This document shows positions 49,080 through 62,009 of a stretch of DNA of 64,000 bases, piece by piece. The position numbers were made by a program, and so were the translations under genes. The notes below the pieces were generated by a model. It searched no databases and was not told the origin of the DNA. It saw nothing but the letters and a program-made list of their open reading frames with translations. The stretch is from Gordius sp. MW1 (taxonomy: Eukaryota > Nematomorpha > Gordioida > Gordea > Gordiidae), in the NCBI GenBank assembly GCA_964036665.1, contig OZ038531.1, positions 14,694,168-14,758,167 on the forward strand. Direction: 5' to 3'. Numbering within the stretch: position 1 is the stretch's first letter; every line of letters starts with the position of its first letter.

Positions 49080-51820
49080 AATCATGATCGCATAGAGCAG
49101 TTTTCAAAAATTAAGCACTCACGTTGCGATACAACAATCTAATCGCAACAATAAAACGTTGTCATTTGTCAAAATGATAGTTCTCGCAGCTTAAAACCTC
49201 TTTTCGGAAGTCAATCGAGGATAATAGGATTCTCAAATTGGCTTACTTTTATATATTTTTTCATGCTCTTTCACATAGGATTGAAAAAAATAAATATTTT
49301 TACCTCAAAATTTTTCACATAGTTTTCTTTGAACCGTATTCATCCGATGAAAGTTGTCGTTTTCAGACATGGTTTCTTAGATCCCAAGTAAAAATTTATC
49401 AGAATCTAAAAACTATTACTTTGAAATCATGATCGCATAGAGCAGTTTTCAAAAATTAAGCACTCACGTTGCGATACAACAAACTAATCGCGACAATAAA
49501 ACGTTGTCTTTTGTCAAAATGATAGTTCTCGCAGCTTTAAACTTCTTTTCGGAAGTCAATCGAGGATAATAGGATTCTCAAATTGGCTTACTTTTATATA
49601 TTTTTTCATGCTCATTCACATAGAATCGAAAAAAATAAATACTTTTAGCTCAAAATTTTTCACATATTTTTCTTTGAACCCTATTCATCCGATGAAAGTT
49701 GTCGTTTTCAGAGTGGTTTCTATGATCCCAAGTAAAAATTTATCAGAATCTAAAAACTATTACTTTGAAATCATGATCGCATAGAGCAGTTTTCAAAAAT
49801 TAAGCACTCACGTTGCGATACAACAAACTAATCGCGACAATAAAACGTTGTCTTTTGTCAAAATGATAGTTCTCGCAGCTTTAAACTTCTTTTCGGAAGT
49901 CAATCGAGGATAATAGGATTCTCAAATTGGCTTACTTTTATATATTTTTTCATGCTCATTCACATAGAATCGAAAAAAATAAATACTTTTAGCTCAAAAT
50001 TTTTCACATATTTTTCTTTGAACCCTATTCATCCGATGAAAGTTGTCGTTTTCAGAGTGGTTTCTATGATCCCAAGTAAAAATTTATCAGAATCTAAAAA
50101 CTATTACTTTGAAATCATGATCGCATAGAGCAGTTTTCAAAAATTAAGCACTCACGTTGCGATACAACAAACTAATCGCGACAATAAAACGTTGTCTTTT
50201 GTCAAAATGATAGTTCTCGCAGCTTTAAACTTCTTTTCGGAAGTCAATCGAGGATAATAGGATTCTCAAATTGGCTTACTTTTATATATTTTTTCATGCT
50301 CATTCACATAGAATCGAAAAAAATAAATACTTTTAGCTCAAAATTTTTCACATATTTTTCTTTGAACCCTATTCATCCGATGAAAGTTGTCGTTTTCAGA
50401 GTGGTTTCTATGATCCCAAGTAAAAATTTATCAGAATCTATTACTTTGAAATCATGATCGCATAGAGCAGTTTTCAAAAATTAAGCACTCACGTTGCGAT
50501 ACAACAATCTAATCGCAACAATAAAACGTTGTCATTTGTCAAAATGATAGTTCTCGCAGCTTAAAACCTCTTTTCGGAAGTCAATCGAGGATAATAGGAT
50601 TCTCAAATTGGCTTACTTTTATATATTTTTTCATGCTCTTTCACATAGGATTGAAAAAAATAAATATTTTTACCTCAAAATTTTTCACATAGTTTTCTTT
50701 GAACCGTATTCATCCGATGAAAGTTGTCGTTTTCAGACATGGTTTCTTAGATCCCAAGTAAAAATTTATCAGAATCTAAAAACTATTACTTTGAAATCAT
50801 GATCGCATAGAGCAGTTTTCAAAAATTAAGCACTCACGTTGCGATACAACAAACTAATCGCGACAATAAAACGTTGTCTTTTGTCAAAATGATAGTTCTC
50901 GCAGCTTTAAACTTCTTTTCGGAAGTCAATCGAGGATAATAGGATTCTCAAATTGGCTTACTTTTATATATTTTTTCATGCTCATTCACATAGAATCGAA
51001 AAAAATAAATACTTTTAGCTCAAAATTTTTCACATATTTTTCTTTGAACCCTATTCATCCGATGAAAGTTGTCGTTTTCAGAGTGGTTTCTATGATCCCA
51101 AGTAAAAATTTATCAGAATCTAAAAACTATTACTTTGAAATCATGATCGCATAGAGCAGTTTTCAAAAATTAAGCACTCACGTTGCGATACAACAAACTA
51201 ATCGCGACAATAAAACGTTGTCTTTTGTCAAAATGATAGTTCTCGCAGCTTTAAACTTCTTTTCGGAAGTCAATCGAGGATAATAGGATTCTCAAATTGG
51301 CTTACTTTTATATATTTTTTCATGCTCATTCACATAGAATCGAAAAAAATAAATACTTTTAGCTCAAAATTTTTCACATATTTTTCTTTGAACCCTATTC
51401 ATCCGATGAAAGTTGTCGTTTTCAGAGTGGTTTCTATGATCCCAAGTAAAAATTTATCAGAATCTAAAAACTATTACTTTGAAATCATGATCGCATAGAG
51501 CAGTTTTCAAAAATTAAGCACTCACGTTGCGATACAACAAACTAATCGCGACAATAAAACGTTGTCTTTTGTCAAAATGATAGTTCTCGCAGCTTTAAAC
51601 TTCTTTTCGGAAGTCAATCGAGGATAATAGGATTCTCAAATTGGCTTACTTTTATATATTTTTTCATGCTCATTCACATAGAATCGAAAAAAATAAATAC
51701 TTTTAGCTCAAAATTTTTCACATATTTTTCTTTGAACCCTATTCATCCGATGAAAGTTGTCGTTTTCAGAGTGGTTTCTATGATCCCAAGTAAAAATTTA
51801 TCAGAATCTATTACTTTGAA
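49080..51820 (+). repeat. Two adjacent copies of a 1370-bp unit holding three near-identical monomers
   Basis: Each copy (49.08-50.45 and 50.45-51.82 kb) has one ACAATCTAATC/CATAGGATTG unit followed by three units sharing CATTCACATAG, AAATACTTTTAGCTC, GAACCCTATTC and CAGAGTGGTTTC. The third of each triplet loses AAAAAC from GAATCTAAAAAC (50431/51801). Two steps are visible: expansion of one monomer to three, then duplication of the whole set. Two more such units sit at 55.03 and 55.38 kb and one at 61.42 kb. Confidence 0.82.
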
Positions 51821-54800
51821 ATCATGATCGCATAGAGCAGTTTTCAAAAATTAAGCACTCACGTTGCGATACAACAAACTAATCGCAACAATAAAACGTT
51901 GTCTTTTGTCAAAATGATAGTTCTCGCAGCTTAAAACCTCTTTTCGGAAGTCAATCGAGGATAATGGGATTCTCAAATTGGCTTACTTTTATATATTTTT
52001 TCATGCTCTTTCACAAAGAATCGAAAAAAATAAATATTTTTACCTCAAAATTTTTCACATATTTTTCTTTGAACCGTATTCATCCGATGAAAGTTGTCGT
52101 TTTCAGACGTGGTTTCTATGATCCCAAGTAAAAATTTATCAGAATCTAAAAACTATTACTTTGAAATCATGATCGCATAGAGCAGTTTTCAAAAATTAAG
52201 CACTCACGTTGCGATACAACAAACTAATCGCAACAATAAAACGTTGTCTTTTGTCAAAATGATAGTTCTCGCAGCTTAAAACCTCTTTTCGGAAGTCAAT
52301 CGAGGATAATGGGATTCTCAAATTGGCTTACTTTTATATGTTTTTTCATGCTCTTTCACATAGAATCGAAACCGTATTCATCAGATGAAAGTTGTCGTTT
52401 TCAGACGTGGTTTCTTAGATCCCAAGTAAATATTTATCAGAATCTAAAAACTATTACTTTGAAATCATGATCGCATAGAGCAGTTTTCAAAAATTAAGCA
52501 CTCACGTTGCGATACAACAAACTAATCGCGACAATAAAACGTTGTCTTTTGTCAAAATGATAGTTCTCGCAGCTTAAAACCTCTCTTCGGAGGTCAATCG
52601 AGGATAATAGGATTCTCAAATTGGCTTACTTATATATATTTTTTCATGCTCTTTCACATAGAATCGAAAAAAATAAATATTTTTACCTCAAAATTTTTCA
52701 CATATTTTTCTTTGAACCGTATTCATCCGATGAAAGTTGTCGTTTTCAGACGTGGTTTCTATGATCCCAAGTAAAAATTTATCAGAATCTAAAAACTATT
52801 ACTTTGAAATCATGATCGCATAGAGCAGTTTTCAAAAATTAAGAACTCACGTTGCGATACAACAAACTAATCGCAACAATAAAACGTTGTCTTTTGTCAA
52901 AATGATAGTTCTCGCAGCTTAAAACCTCTTTTCGGAAGTCAATCGAGGATAATAGGATTCTCAAATTGGCTTACTTTTATATATTTTTTCATGCTCTTTC
53001 ACATAGAATCGAAAAAAACAAATATTTTTACCTCAAAATTTTTCACATATATTTCTTTGAACCGTATTCATCCGATGAAAGTTGTCGTTTTCAGACGTGG
53101 TTTCTATGATCCCAAGTAAAAATTTATCAGAATCTAAAAACTATTACTTTGAAATCATGATCGCATAGAGCAGTTTTCAAAAATTAAGCACTCACGTTGC
53201 GATACAACAAACTAATCGCAACAATAAAACGTTGTCTTTTGTCAAAATGATAGTTCTCGCAGCTTAAAACCTCTTTTCGGAAGTCAATCAAGGATAATGG
53301 GATTCTCAAATTGGCTTACTTTTATTGTTTTTTTATGCTCTTTCACATAGAATCGAAACCGTATTCATCAGATGAAAGTTGTCGTTTTCAGACGTGGTTT
53401 CTTAGATCCCAAGTAAAAATTTATCAGAATCTAAAAACTATTACTTTGAAATCATGATCGCATAGAGCAGTTTTCAAAAATTAAGCACTCACGTTGCGAT
53501 ACAACAAACTAATCGCGACAATAAAACGTTGTCTTTTGTCAAAATGATAGTTCTCGCAGCTTAAAACCTCTTTTCGGAGGTCAATCGAGGATAATAGGAT
53601 TCTCAAATTGGCTTACTTATATATATTTTTTTTTGCTCTTTCACATAGAATCGAAAAAAATAAATATTTTTACCTCAAAATTTTTCACATATTTTTCTTT
53701 GAACCGTATTCATCCGATGAAAGTTGTCGTTTTCAGACGTGGTTTCCCCAAGTAAAAATTTATCAGAATCTAAAAACTATTACTTTGAAATCATGATCGC
53801 ATAGAGCAGTTTTCAAAAATTAAGCACTCACGTTGCGATACAACAAACTAATCGCAACAATAAAACGTTGTCTTTTGTCAAAATGATAGTTCTCGCAGCT
53901 TAAAACCTCTTTTCGGAAGTCAATCGAGGATAATAGGATTCTCAAAGTGGCTTACTTTTGTATATTTTTTTATGCTCTTTCACATAGAATCGAAAAATAT
54001 AAATATTTTTACCTCATAATTTTTCACATATTTTTCTTTGAACCGTATTCATCCGATGAAAGTTGTCGTTTTCAGACGTGGTTTCTATGATCCCAAGTAA
54101 AAATTTATCAGAATCTAAAAACTATTAATTTGAAATCATGATCGCATAGAGCAGTTTTCAAAAATTAAGCACTCACGTTGCGATACAACAAACTAATAGC
54201 AACAATAAAACGTTGTCTTTTGTCAAAATGATAGTTCTCGCAGCTTAAAACCTCTTTTCGGAGGTCAATCGAGGATAATAGGATTCTCAAATTGGCTTAC
54301 TTATATATATTTTTTTTTGCTCTTTCACATAGAATCGAAAAAAATAAATATTTTTACCTCAAAATTTTTCACATATTTTTCTTTGAACCGTATTCATCCG
54401 ATGAAAGTTGTCGTTTTCAGACGTGGTTTCCCCAAGTAAAAATTTATCAGAATCTAAAAACTATTACTTTGAAATCATGATCGCATAGAGCAGTTTTCAA
54501 AAATTAAGCACTCACGTTGCGATACAACAAACTAATCGCAACAATAAAACGTTGTCTTTTGTCAAAATGATAGTTCTCGCAGCTTAAAACCTCTTTTCGG
54601 AAGTCAATCGAGGATAATAGGATTCTCAAAGTGGCTTACTTTTGTATATTTTTTTATGCTCTTTCACATAGAATCGAAAAATATAAATATTTTTACCTCA
54701 TAATTTTTCACATATTTTTCTTTGAACCGTATTCATCCGATGAAAGTTGTCGTTTTCAGACGTGGTTTCTATGATCCCAAGTAAAAATTTATCAGAATCT

Positions 54801-57800
54801 AAAAACTATTACTTTGAAATCATGATCGCATAGAGCAGTTTTCAAAAATTAAGCACTCACGTTGCGATACAACAAACTAATCGCGACAATAAAACGTTGT
54901 CTTTTGTCAAAATGATAGTTCTCGCAGCTTTAAACTTCTTTTCGGAAGTCAATCGAGGATAATAGGATTCTCAAATTGGCTTACTTTTATATATTTTTTC
55001 ATGCTCATTCACATAGAATCGAAAAAAATAAATACTTTTAGCTCAAAATTTTTCACATATTTTTCTTTGAACCCTATTCATCCGATGAAAGTTGTCGTTT
55101 TCAGAGTGGTTTCTATGATCCCAAGTAAAAATTTATCAGAATCTAAAAACTATTACTTTGAAATCATGATCGCATAGAGCAGTTTTCAAAAATTAAGCAC
55201 TCACGTTGCGATACAACAAACTAATCGCGACAATAAAACGTTGTCTTTTGTCAAAATGATAGTTCTCGCAGCTTTAAACTTCTTTTCGGAAGTCAATCGA
55301 GGATAATAGGATTCTCAAATTGGCTTACTTTTATATATTTTTTCATGCTCATTCACATAGAATCGAAAAAAATAAATACTTTTAGCTCAAAATTTTTCAC
55401 ATATTTTTCTTTGAACCCTATTCATCCGATGAAAGTTGTCGTTTTCAGAGTGGTTTCTATGATCCCAAGTAAAAATTTATCAGAATCTATTACTTTGAAA
55501 TCATGATCGCATAGAGCAGTTTTCAAAAATTAAGCACTCACGTTGCGATACAACAAACTAATCGCAACAATAAAACGTTGTCTTTTGTCAAAATGATAGT
55601 TCTCGCAGCTTAAAACCTCTTTTCGGAAGTCAATCGAGGATAATGGGATTCTCAAATTGGCTTACTTTTATATATTTTTTCATGCTCTTTCACAAAGAAT
55701 CGAAAAAAATAAATATTTTTACCTCAAAATTTTTCACATATTTTTCTTTGAACCGTATTCATCCGATGAAAGTTGTCGTTTTCAGACGTGGTTTCTATGA
55801 TCCCAAGTAAAAATTTATCAGAATCTAAAAACTATTACTTTGAAATCATGATCGCATAGAGCAGTTTTCAAAAATTAAGCACTCACGTTGCGATACAACA
55901 AACTAATCGCAACAATAAAACGTTGTCTTTTGTCAAAATGATAGTTCTCGCAGCTTAAAACCTCTTTTCGGAAGTCAATCGAGGATAATGGGATTCTCAA
56001 ATTGGCTTACTTTTATATGTTTTTTCATGCTCTTTCACATAGAATCGAAACCGTATTCATCAGATGAAAGTTGTCGTTTTCAGACGTGGTTTCTTAGATC
56101 CCAAGTAAATATTTATCAGAATCTAAAAACTATTACTTTGAAATCATGATCGCATAGAGCAGTTTTCAAAAATTAAGCACTCACGTTGCGATACAACAAA
56201 CTAATCGCGACAATAAAACGTTGTCTTTTGTCAAAATGATAGTTCTCGCAGCTTAAAACCTCTCTTCGGAGGTCAATCGAGGATAATAGGATTCTCAAAT
56301 TGGCTTACTTATATATATTTTTTCATGCTCTTTCACATAGAATCGAAAAAAATAAATATTTTTACCTCAAAATTTTTCACATATTTTTCTTTGAACCGTA
56401 TTCATCCGATGAAAGTTGTCGTTTTCAGACGTGGTTTCTATGATCCCAAGTAAAAATTTATCAGAATCTAAAAACTATTACTTTGAAATCATGATCGCAT
56501 AGAGCAGTTTTCAAAAATTAAGAACTCACGTTGCGATACAACAAACTAATCGCAACAATAAAACGTTGTCTTTTGTCAAAATGATAGTTCTCGCAGCTTA
56601 AAACCTCTTTTCGGAAGTCAATCGAGGATAATAGGATTCTCAAATTGGCTTACTTTTATATATTTTTTCATGCTCTTTCACATAGAATCGAAAAAAACAA
56701 ATATTTTTACCTCAAAATTTTTCACATATATTTCTTTGAACCGTATTCATCCGATGAAAGTTGTCGTTTTCAGACGTGGTTTCTATGATCCCAAGTAAAA
56801 ATTTATCAGAATCTAAAAACTATTACTTTGAAATCATGATCGCATAGAGCAGTTTTCAAAAATTAAGCACTCACGTTGCGATACAACAAACTAATCGCAA
56901 CAATAAAACGTTGTCTTTTGTCAAAATGATAGTTCTCGCAGCTTAAAACCTCTTTTCGGAAGTCAATCAAGGATAATGGGATTCTCAAATTGGCTTACTT
57001 TTATTGTTTTTTTATGCTCTTTCACATAGAATCGAAACCGTATTCATCAGATGAAAGTTGTCGTTTTCAGACGTGGTTTCTTAGATCCCAAGTAAATATT
57101 TATCAGAATCTAAAAACTATTACTTTGAAATCATGATCGCATAGAGCAGTTTTCAAAAATTAAGCACTCACGTTGCGATACAACAAACTAATCGCGACAA
57201 TAAAACGTTGTCTTTTGTCAAAATGATAGTTCTCGCAGCTTAAAACCTCTTTTCGGAGGTCAATCGAGGATAATAGGATTCTCAAATTGGCTTACTTATA
57301 TATATTTTTTTTTGCTCTTTCACATAGAATCGAAAAAAATAAATATTTTTACCTCAAAATTTTTCACATATTTTTCTTTGAACCGTATTCATCCGATGAA
57401 AGTTGTCGTTTTCAGACGTGGTTTCCCCAAGTAAAAATTTATCAGAATCTAAAAACTATTACTTTGAAATCATGATCGCATAGAGCAGTTTTCAAAAATT
57501 AAGCACTCACGTTGCGATACAACAAACTAATCGCAACAATAAAACGTTGTCTTTTGTCAAAATGATAGTTCTCGCAGCTTAAAACCTCTTTTCGGAAGTC
57601 AATCGAGGATAATAGGATTCTCAAAGTGGCTTACTTTTGTATATTTTTTTATGCTCTTTCACATAGAATCGAAAAATATAAATATTTTTACCTCATAATT
57701 TTTCACATATTTTTCTTTGAACCGTATTCATCCGATGAAAGTTGTCGTTTTCAGACGTGGTTTCTATGATCCCAAGTAAAAATTTATCAGAATCTAAAAA

Positions 57801-57930
57801 CTATTAATTTGAAATCATGATCGCATAGAGCAGTTTTCAAAAATTAAGCACTCACGTTGCGATACAACAAACTAATAGCAACAATAAAACGTTGTCTTTT
57901 GTCAAAATGATAGTTCTCGCAGCTTAAAAC
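51200..57930 (+). repeat. Tandem duplication with 3679-bp offset (51.20-54.25 and 54.88-57.93 kb)
   Basis: The shortened GAATCTATTAC (51801/55480), GTAAATATTT, CTCTTCGGAGG, AAGAACTCACG, AAAAAACAAATATT, CAATCAAGG, TTTTATTGTTTTTTT, the GGTTTCCCCAAG unit (about 53743/57422) and AACTAATAGC (54191/57870) recur at 3679 bp. A difference such as GTAAAAATTT (about 53413) against GTAAATATTT (about 57092) shows local change after duplication. Between the copies lies a partial duplicate at 684 bp. Confidence 0.8.
53530..54804 (+). repeat. Two-monomer duplication at 684 bp
   Basis: 53.53-54.12 and 54.21-54.80 kb share CGGAGGTC, CTTATATATATTTTTTTTTG, GGTTTCCCCAAG (lost TATGAT), CAAAGTGGC, TTTTGTATATT, GAAAAATATAAAT and CATAATTTTTC in the same order. 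The edges are CGCGAC against AATAGC on the left and ATTAATTTG against ATTACTTTG on the right. Confidence 0.75.
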
Positions 57931-59210
57931 CTCTTTTCGGAAGTCAATCGAGGATAATAGGATTCTCAAATTGGCTTACTTTTATATATTTTTTCATGCT
58001 CTTTCACATAGAATCGAAAAAAACAAATATTTTTACCTCAAAATTTTTCACATATATTTCTTTGAACCGTATTCATCCGATGAAAGTTGTCGTTTTCAGA
58101 CGTGGTTTCTATGATCCCAAGTAAAAATTTATCAGAATCTAAAAACTATTACTTTGAAATCATGATCGCATAGAGCAGTTTTCAAAAATTAAGCACTCAC
58201 GTTGCGATACAACAAACTAATCGCAACAATAAAACGTTGTCTTTTGTCAAAATGATAGTTCTCGCAGCTTAAAACCTCTTTTCGGAAGTCAATCAAGGAT
58301 AATGGGATTCTCAAATTGGCTTACTTTTATTGTTTTTTTATGCTCTTTCACATAGAATCGAAACCGTATTCATCAGATGAAAGTTGTCGTTTTCAGACGT
58401 GGTTTCTTAGATCCCAAGTAAAAATTTATCAGAATCTAAAAACTATTACTTTGAAATCATGATCGCATAGAGCAGTTTTCAAAAATTAAGCACTCACGTT
58501 GCGATACAACAAACTAATCGCGACAATAAAACGTTGTCTTTTGTCAAAATGATAGTTCTCGCAGCTTAAAACCTCTTTTCGGAGGTCAATCGAGGATAAT
58601 AGGATTCTCAAATTGGCTTACTTATATATATTTTTTTATGCTCTTTCACATAGAATCGAAAAAAATAAATATTTTTACCTCAAAATTTTTCACATATTTT
58701 TCTTTGAACCGTATTCATCCGATGAAAGTTGTCGTTTTCAGACGTGGTTTCCCCAAGTAAAAATTTATCAGAATCTAAAAACTATTACTTTGAAATCATG
58801 ATCGCATAGAGCAGTTTTCAAAAATTAAGCACTCACGTTGCGATACAACAAACTAATCGCAACAATAAAACGTTGTCTTTTGTCAAAATGATAGTTCTCG
58901 CAGCTTAAAACCTCTTTTCGGAAGTCAATCGAGGATAATAGGATTCTCAAAGTGGCTTACTTTTGTATATTTTTTTATGCTCTTTCACATAGAATCGAAA
59001 AATATAAATATTTTTACCTCATAATTTTTCACATATTTTTCTTTGAACCGTATTCATCCGATGAAAGTTGTCGTTTTCAGACGTGGTTTCTATGATCCCA
59101 AGTAAAAATTTATCAGAATCTAAAAACTATTAATTTGAAATCATGATCGCATAGAGCAGTTTTCAAAAATTAAGCACTCACGTTGCGATACAACAAACTA
59201 ATAGCAACAA
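56560..59210 (+). repeat. Two adjacent copies of a 1326-bp unit (three full, one short monomer)
   Basis: AAAAAACAAATATT (about 56694/58020), CAATCAAGG, TTTTATTGTTTTTTT (about 57000/58327), the CATCAGATG short unit, GGTTTCCCCAAG and AACTAATAGC (57870/59196) recur at 1326 bp. That is three full units plus one short one, less a few bases. A T run differs (TTTTTTTTTG against TTTTTTTATG). It is nested at the end of the 3679-bp duplication, so it came later. Confidence 0.8.
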
Positions 59211-60900
59211 TAAAACGTTATCTTTTGTCAAAATGATAGTTCTCGCAGCTTAAAACCTCTTTTCGGAAGTCAATCGAGGATAATAGGATTCTCAAATTGG
59301 CTTACTTTTATATATTTTTTTATGCTCTTTCACATAGAATCGAAAAAAATAAATATTTTTGCCTCAAAATTTTTCACATATTTTTCTTTGAACCGTATTC
59401 ATCCGATGAAAGTTGTCGTTTTCAGACGTGGTTTCTATGATCCCAAGTAAAAACTTATCAGAATCTAAAAACTATTACTTTGAAATCATGATCGCATAGA
59501 GCAGTTTTCAAAAATTAAGCACTCACGTTGCGATACAACAAACTAATCGCGACAATAAAACGTTGTCTTTTGTCAAAATGATAGTTCTCGCAGCTTTAAA
59601 CTTCTTTTCGGAAGTCAATCGAGGATAATAGGATTCTCAAATTGGCTTACTTTTGTATATTTTTTTATGCTCTTTCACATAGAATCGAAAAATATAAATA
59701 TTTTTACCTCAAAATATTTCACATATTTTTCTTTGAACCGTATTCATCCGATTAAAGTTGTCGTTTTCAGACGTGGTTTCTATGATCCCAAGTAAAAATT
59801 TATCAGAATCTAAAAACTATTAATTTGAAATCATGATCGCATAGAGCAGTTTTCAAAAATTAAGCACTCACGTTGCGATACAACAAACTAATCGCAACAA
59901 TAAAACGTTGTCTTTTGTCAAAATGATAGTTCTCGCAGCTTAAAACCTCTTTTCGGAAGTCAATCGAGGATAATAGGATTCTCAAATTGGCTTACTTTTA
60001 TATATTTTTTTATGCTCATTCACATAGAATCGAAAAAAATAAATATTTTTGCCTCAAAATTTTTCACATATTTTTCTTTGAACCGTATTCATCCGATGAA
60101 AGTTGTCGTTTTCAGACGTGGTTTCTATGATCCCAAGTAAAAACTTATCAGAATCTAAAAACTATTACTTTGAAATCATGATCGCATAGAGCAGTTTTCA
60201 AAAATTAAGCACTCACGTTGCGATACAACAATCTAATCGCAACAATAAAACGTTGTCATTTGTCAAAATGATAGTTCTCGCAGCTTAAAACCTCTTTTCG
60301 GAAGTCAATCGAGGATAATAGGATTCTCAAATTGGCTTACTTTTATATATTTTTTCATGCTCTTTCACATAGAATTGAAAAAAATAAATATTTTTACCTC
60401 AAAATTTTTCACATAGTTTTCTTTGAACCGTATTCATCCGATGAAAGTTGTCGTTTTCAGACATGGTTTCTTAGATCCCAAGTAAAAATTTATCAGAATC
60501 TAAAAACTATTACTTTGAAATCATGATCGCATAGAGCAGTTTTCAAAAATTAAGCACTCACGTTGCGATACAACAAACTAATCGCAACAATAAAACGTTG
60601 TCTTTTGTCAAAATGATAGTTCTCGCAGCTTAAAACCTCTTTTCGGAAGTCAATCGAGGATAATAGGATTCTCAAATTGGCTTACTTTTATATATTTTTT
60701 TATGCTCATTCACATAGAATCGAAAAAAATAAATATTTTTGCCTCAAAATTTTTCACATACTTTGAACCGTATTCATCCGATGAAAGTTGTCGTTTTCAG
60801 ACGTGGTTTCTATGATCCCAAGTAAAAACTTATCAGAATCTAAGAACTATTACTTTGAAATCATGATCGCATAGAGCAGTTTTCAAAAATTAAGCACTCA
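59210..60900 (+). repeat. Copy of 45.41-47.11 kb, displaced 13.8 kb
   Basis: TTTTTGCCTC, GTAAAAACTTATC, TTTAAACTTC, the rare GATTAAAG (45954/59751), TATTAATTTG, CATTCACATAG, CACATAGTTTTC, GACATGGTTTC and the shortened CACATACTTTG (46961/60758) occur in the same order. The offset is 13795 bp before and 13797 bp after the two-base loss in the earlier copy. This distance is far above the local duplications, so the segment marks a larger duplication or a long-range copy event. Confidence 0.78.
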
Positions 60901-61690
60901 CGTTGCGATACAACAATCTAATCGCAACAATAAAACGTTGTCATTTGTCAAAATGATAGTTCTCGCAGCTTAAAACCTCTTTTCGGAAGTCAATCGAGGA
61001 TAATAGGATTCTCAAATTGGCTTACTTTTATATATTTTTTCATGCTCTTTCACATAGGATTGAAAAAAATAAATATTTTTACCTCAAAATTTTTCACATA
61101 GTTTTCTTTGAACCGTATTCATCCGATGAAAGTTGTCGTTTTCAGACATGGTTTCTTAGATCCCAAGTAAAAATTTATCAGAATCTAAAAACTATTACTT
61201 TGAAATCATGATCGCATAGAGCAGTTTTCAAAAATTAAGCACTCACGTTGCGATACAACAAACTAATCGCGACAATAAAACGTTGTCTTTTGTCAAAATG
61301 ATAGTTCTCGCAGCTTTAAACTTCTTTTCGGAAGTCAATCGAGGATAATAGGATTCTCAAATTGGCTTACTTTTATATATTTTTTCATGCTCATTCACAT
61401 AGAATCGAAAAAAATAAATACTTTTAGCTCAAAATTTTTCACATATTTTTCTTTGAACCCTATTCATCCGATGAAAGTTGTCGTTTTCAGAGTGGTTTCT
61501 ATGATCCCAAGTAAAAATTTATCAGAATCTAAAAACTATTACTTTGAAATCATGATCGCATAGAGCAGTTTTCAAAAATTAAGCACTCACGTTGCGATAC
61601 AACAAACTAATCGCGACAATAAAACGTTGTCTTTTGTCAAAATGATAGTTCTCGCAGCTTTAAACTTCTTTTCGGAAGTCAATCGAGGAT
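60900..61690 (+). repeat. Copy of 49.12-49.91 kb, displaced 11.8 kb
   Basis: ACAATCTAATC, TTGTCATTTG, CATAGGATTG (49273/61052), GACATGGTTTC, CGCGAC, TTTAAACTTC, CATTCACATAG, AAATACTTTTAGCTC, GAACCCTATTC and CAGAGTGGTTTC align at 11779 bp. The match directly follows the 13.8-kb copy, and the switch happens inside a unit near 60.84-60.92 kb. The right edge is near 61.69-61.71 kb, where CTTATATATA replaces CTTTTATATA. Confidence 0.75.
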
Positions 61691-62009
61691 AATAGTATTC
61701 TCAAATTGGCTTACTTATATATATTTTTTTATGCTCTTTCACATAGAATCGAAAAAAATAAATATTTTTACCTCAAAATTTTTCACATATTTTTCTTTGA
61801 ACCGTATTCATCCGATGAAAGTTGTCGTTTTCAGACGTGGTTTCCCCAAGTAAAAATTTATCAGAATCTAAAAACTATTACTTTGAAATCATGATCGCAT
61901 AGAGCAGTTTTCAAAAATTAAGCACTCACGTTGCGATACAACAAACTAATCGCGACAATAAAACGTTGTCTTTTGTCAAAATGATAGTTCTCGCAGCTTA
62001 AAACCTCTT

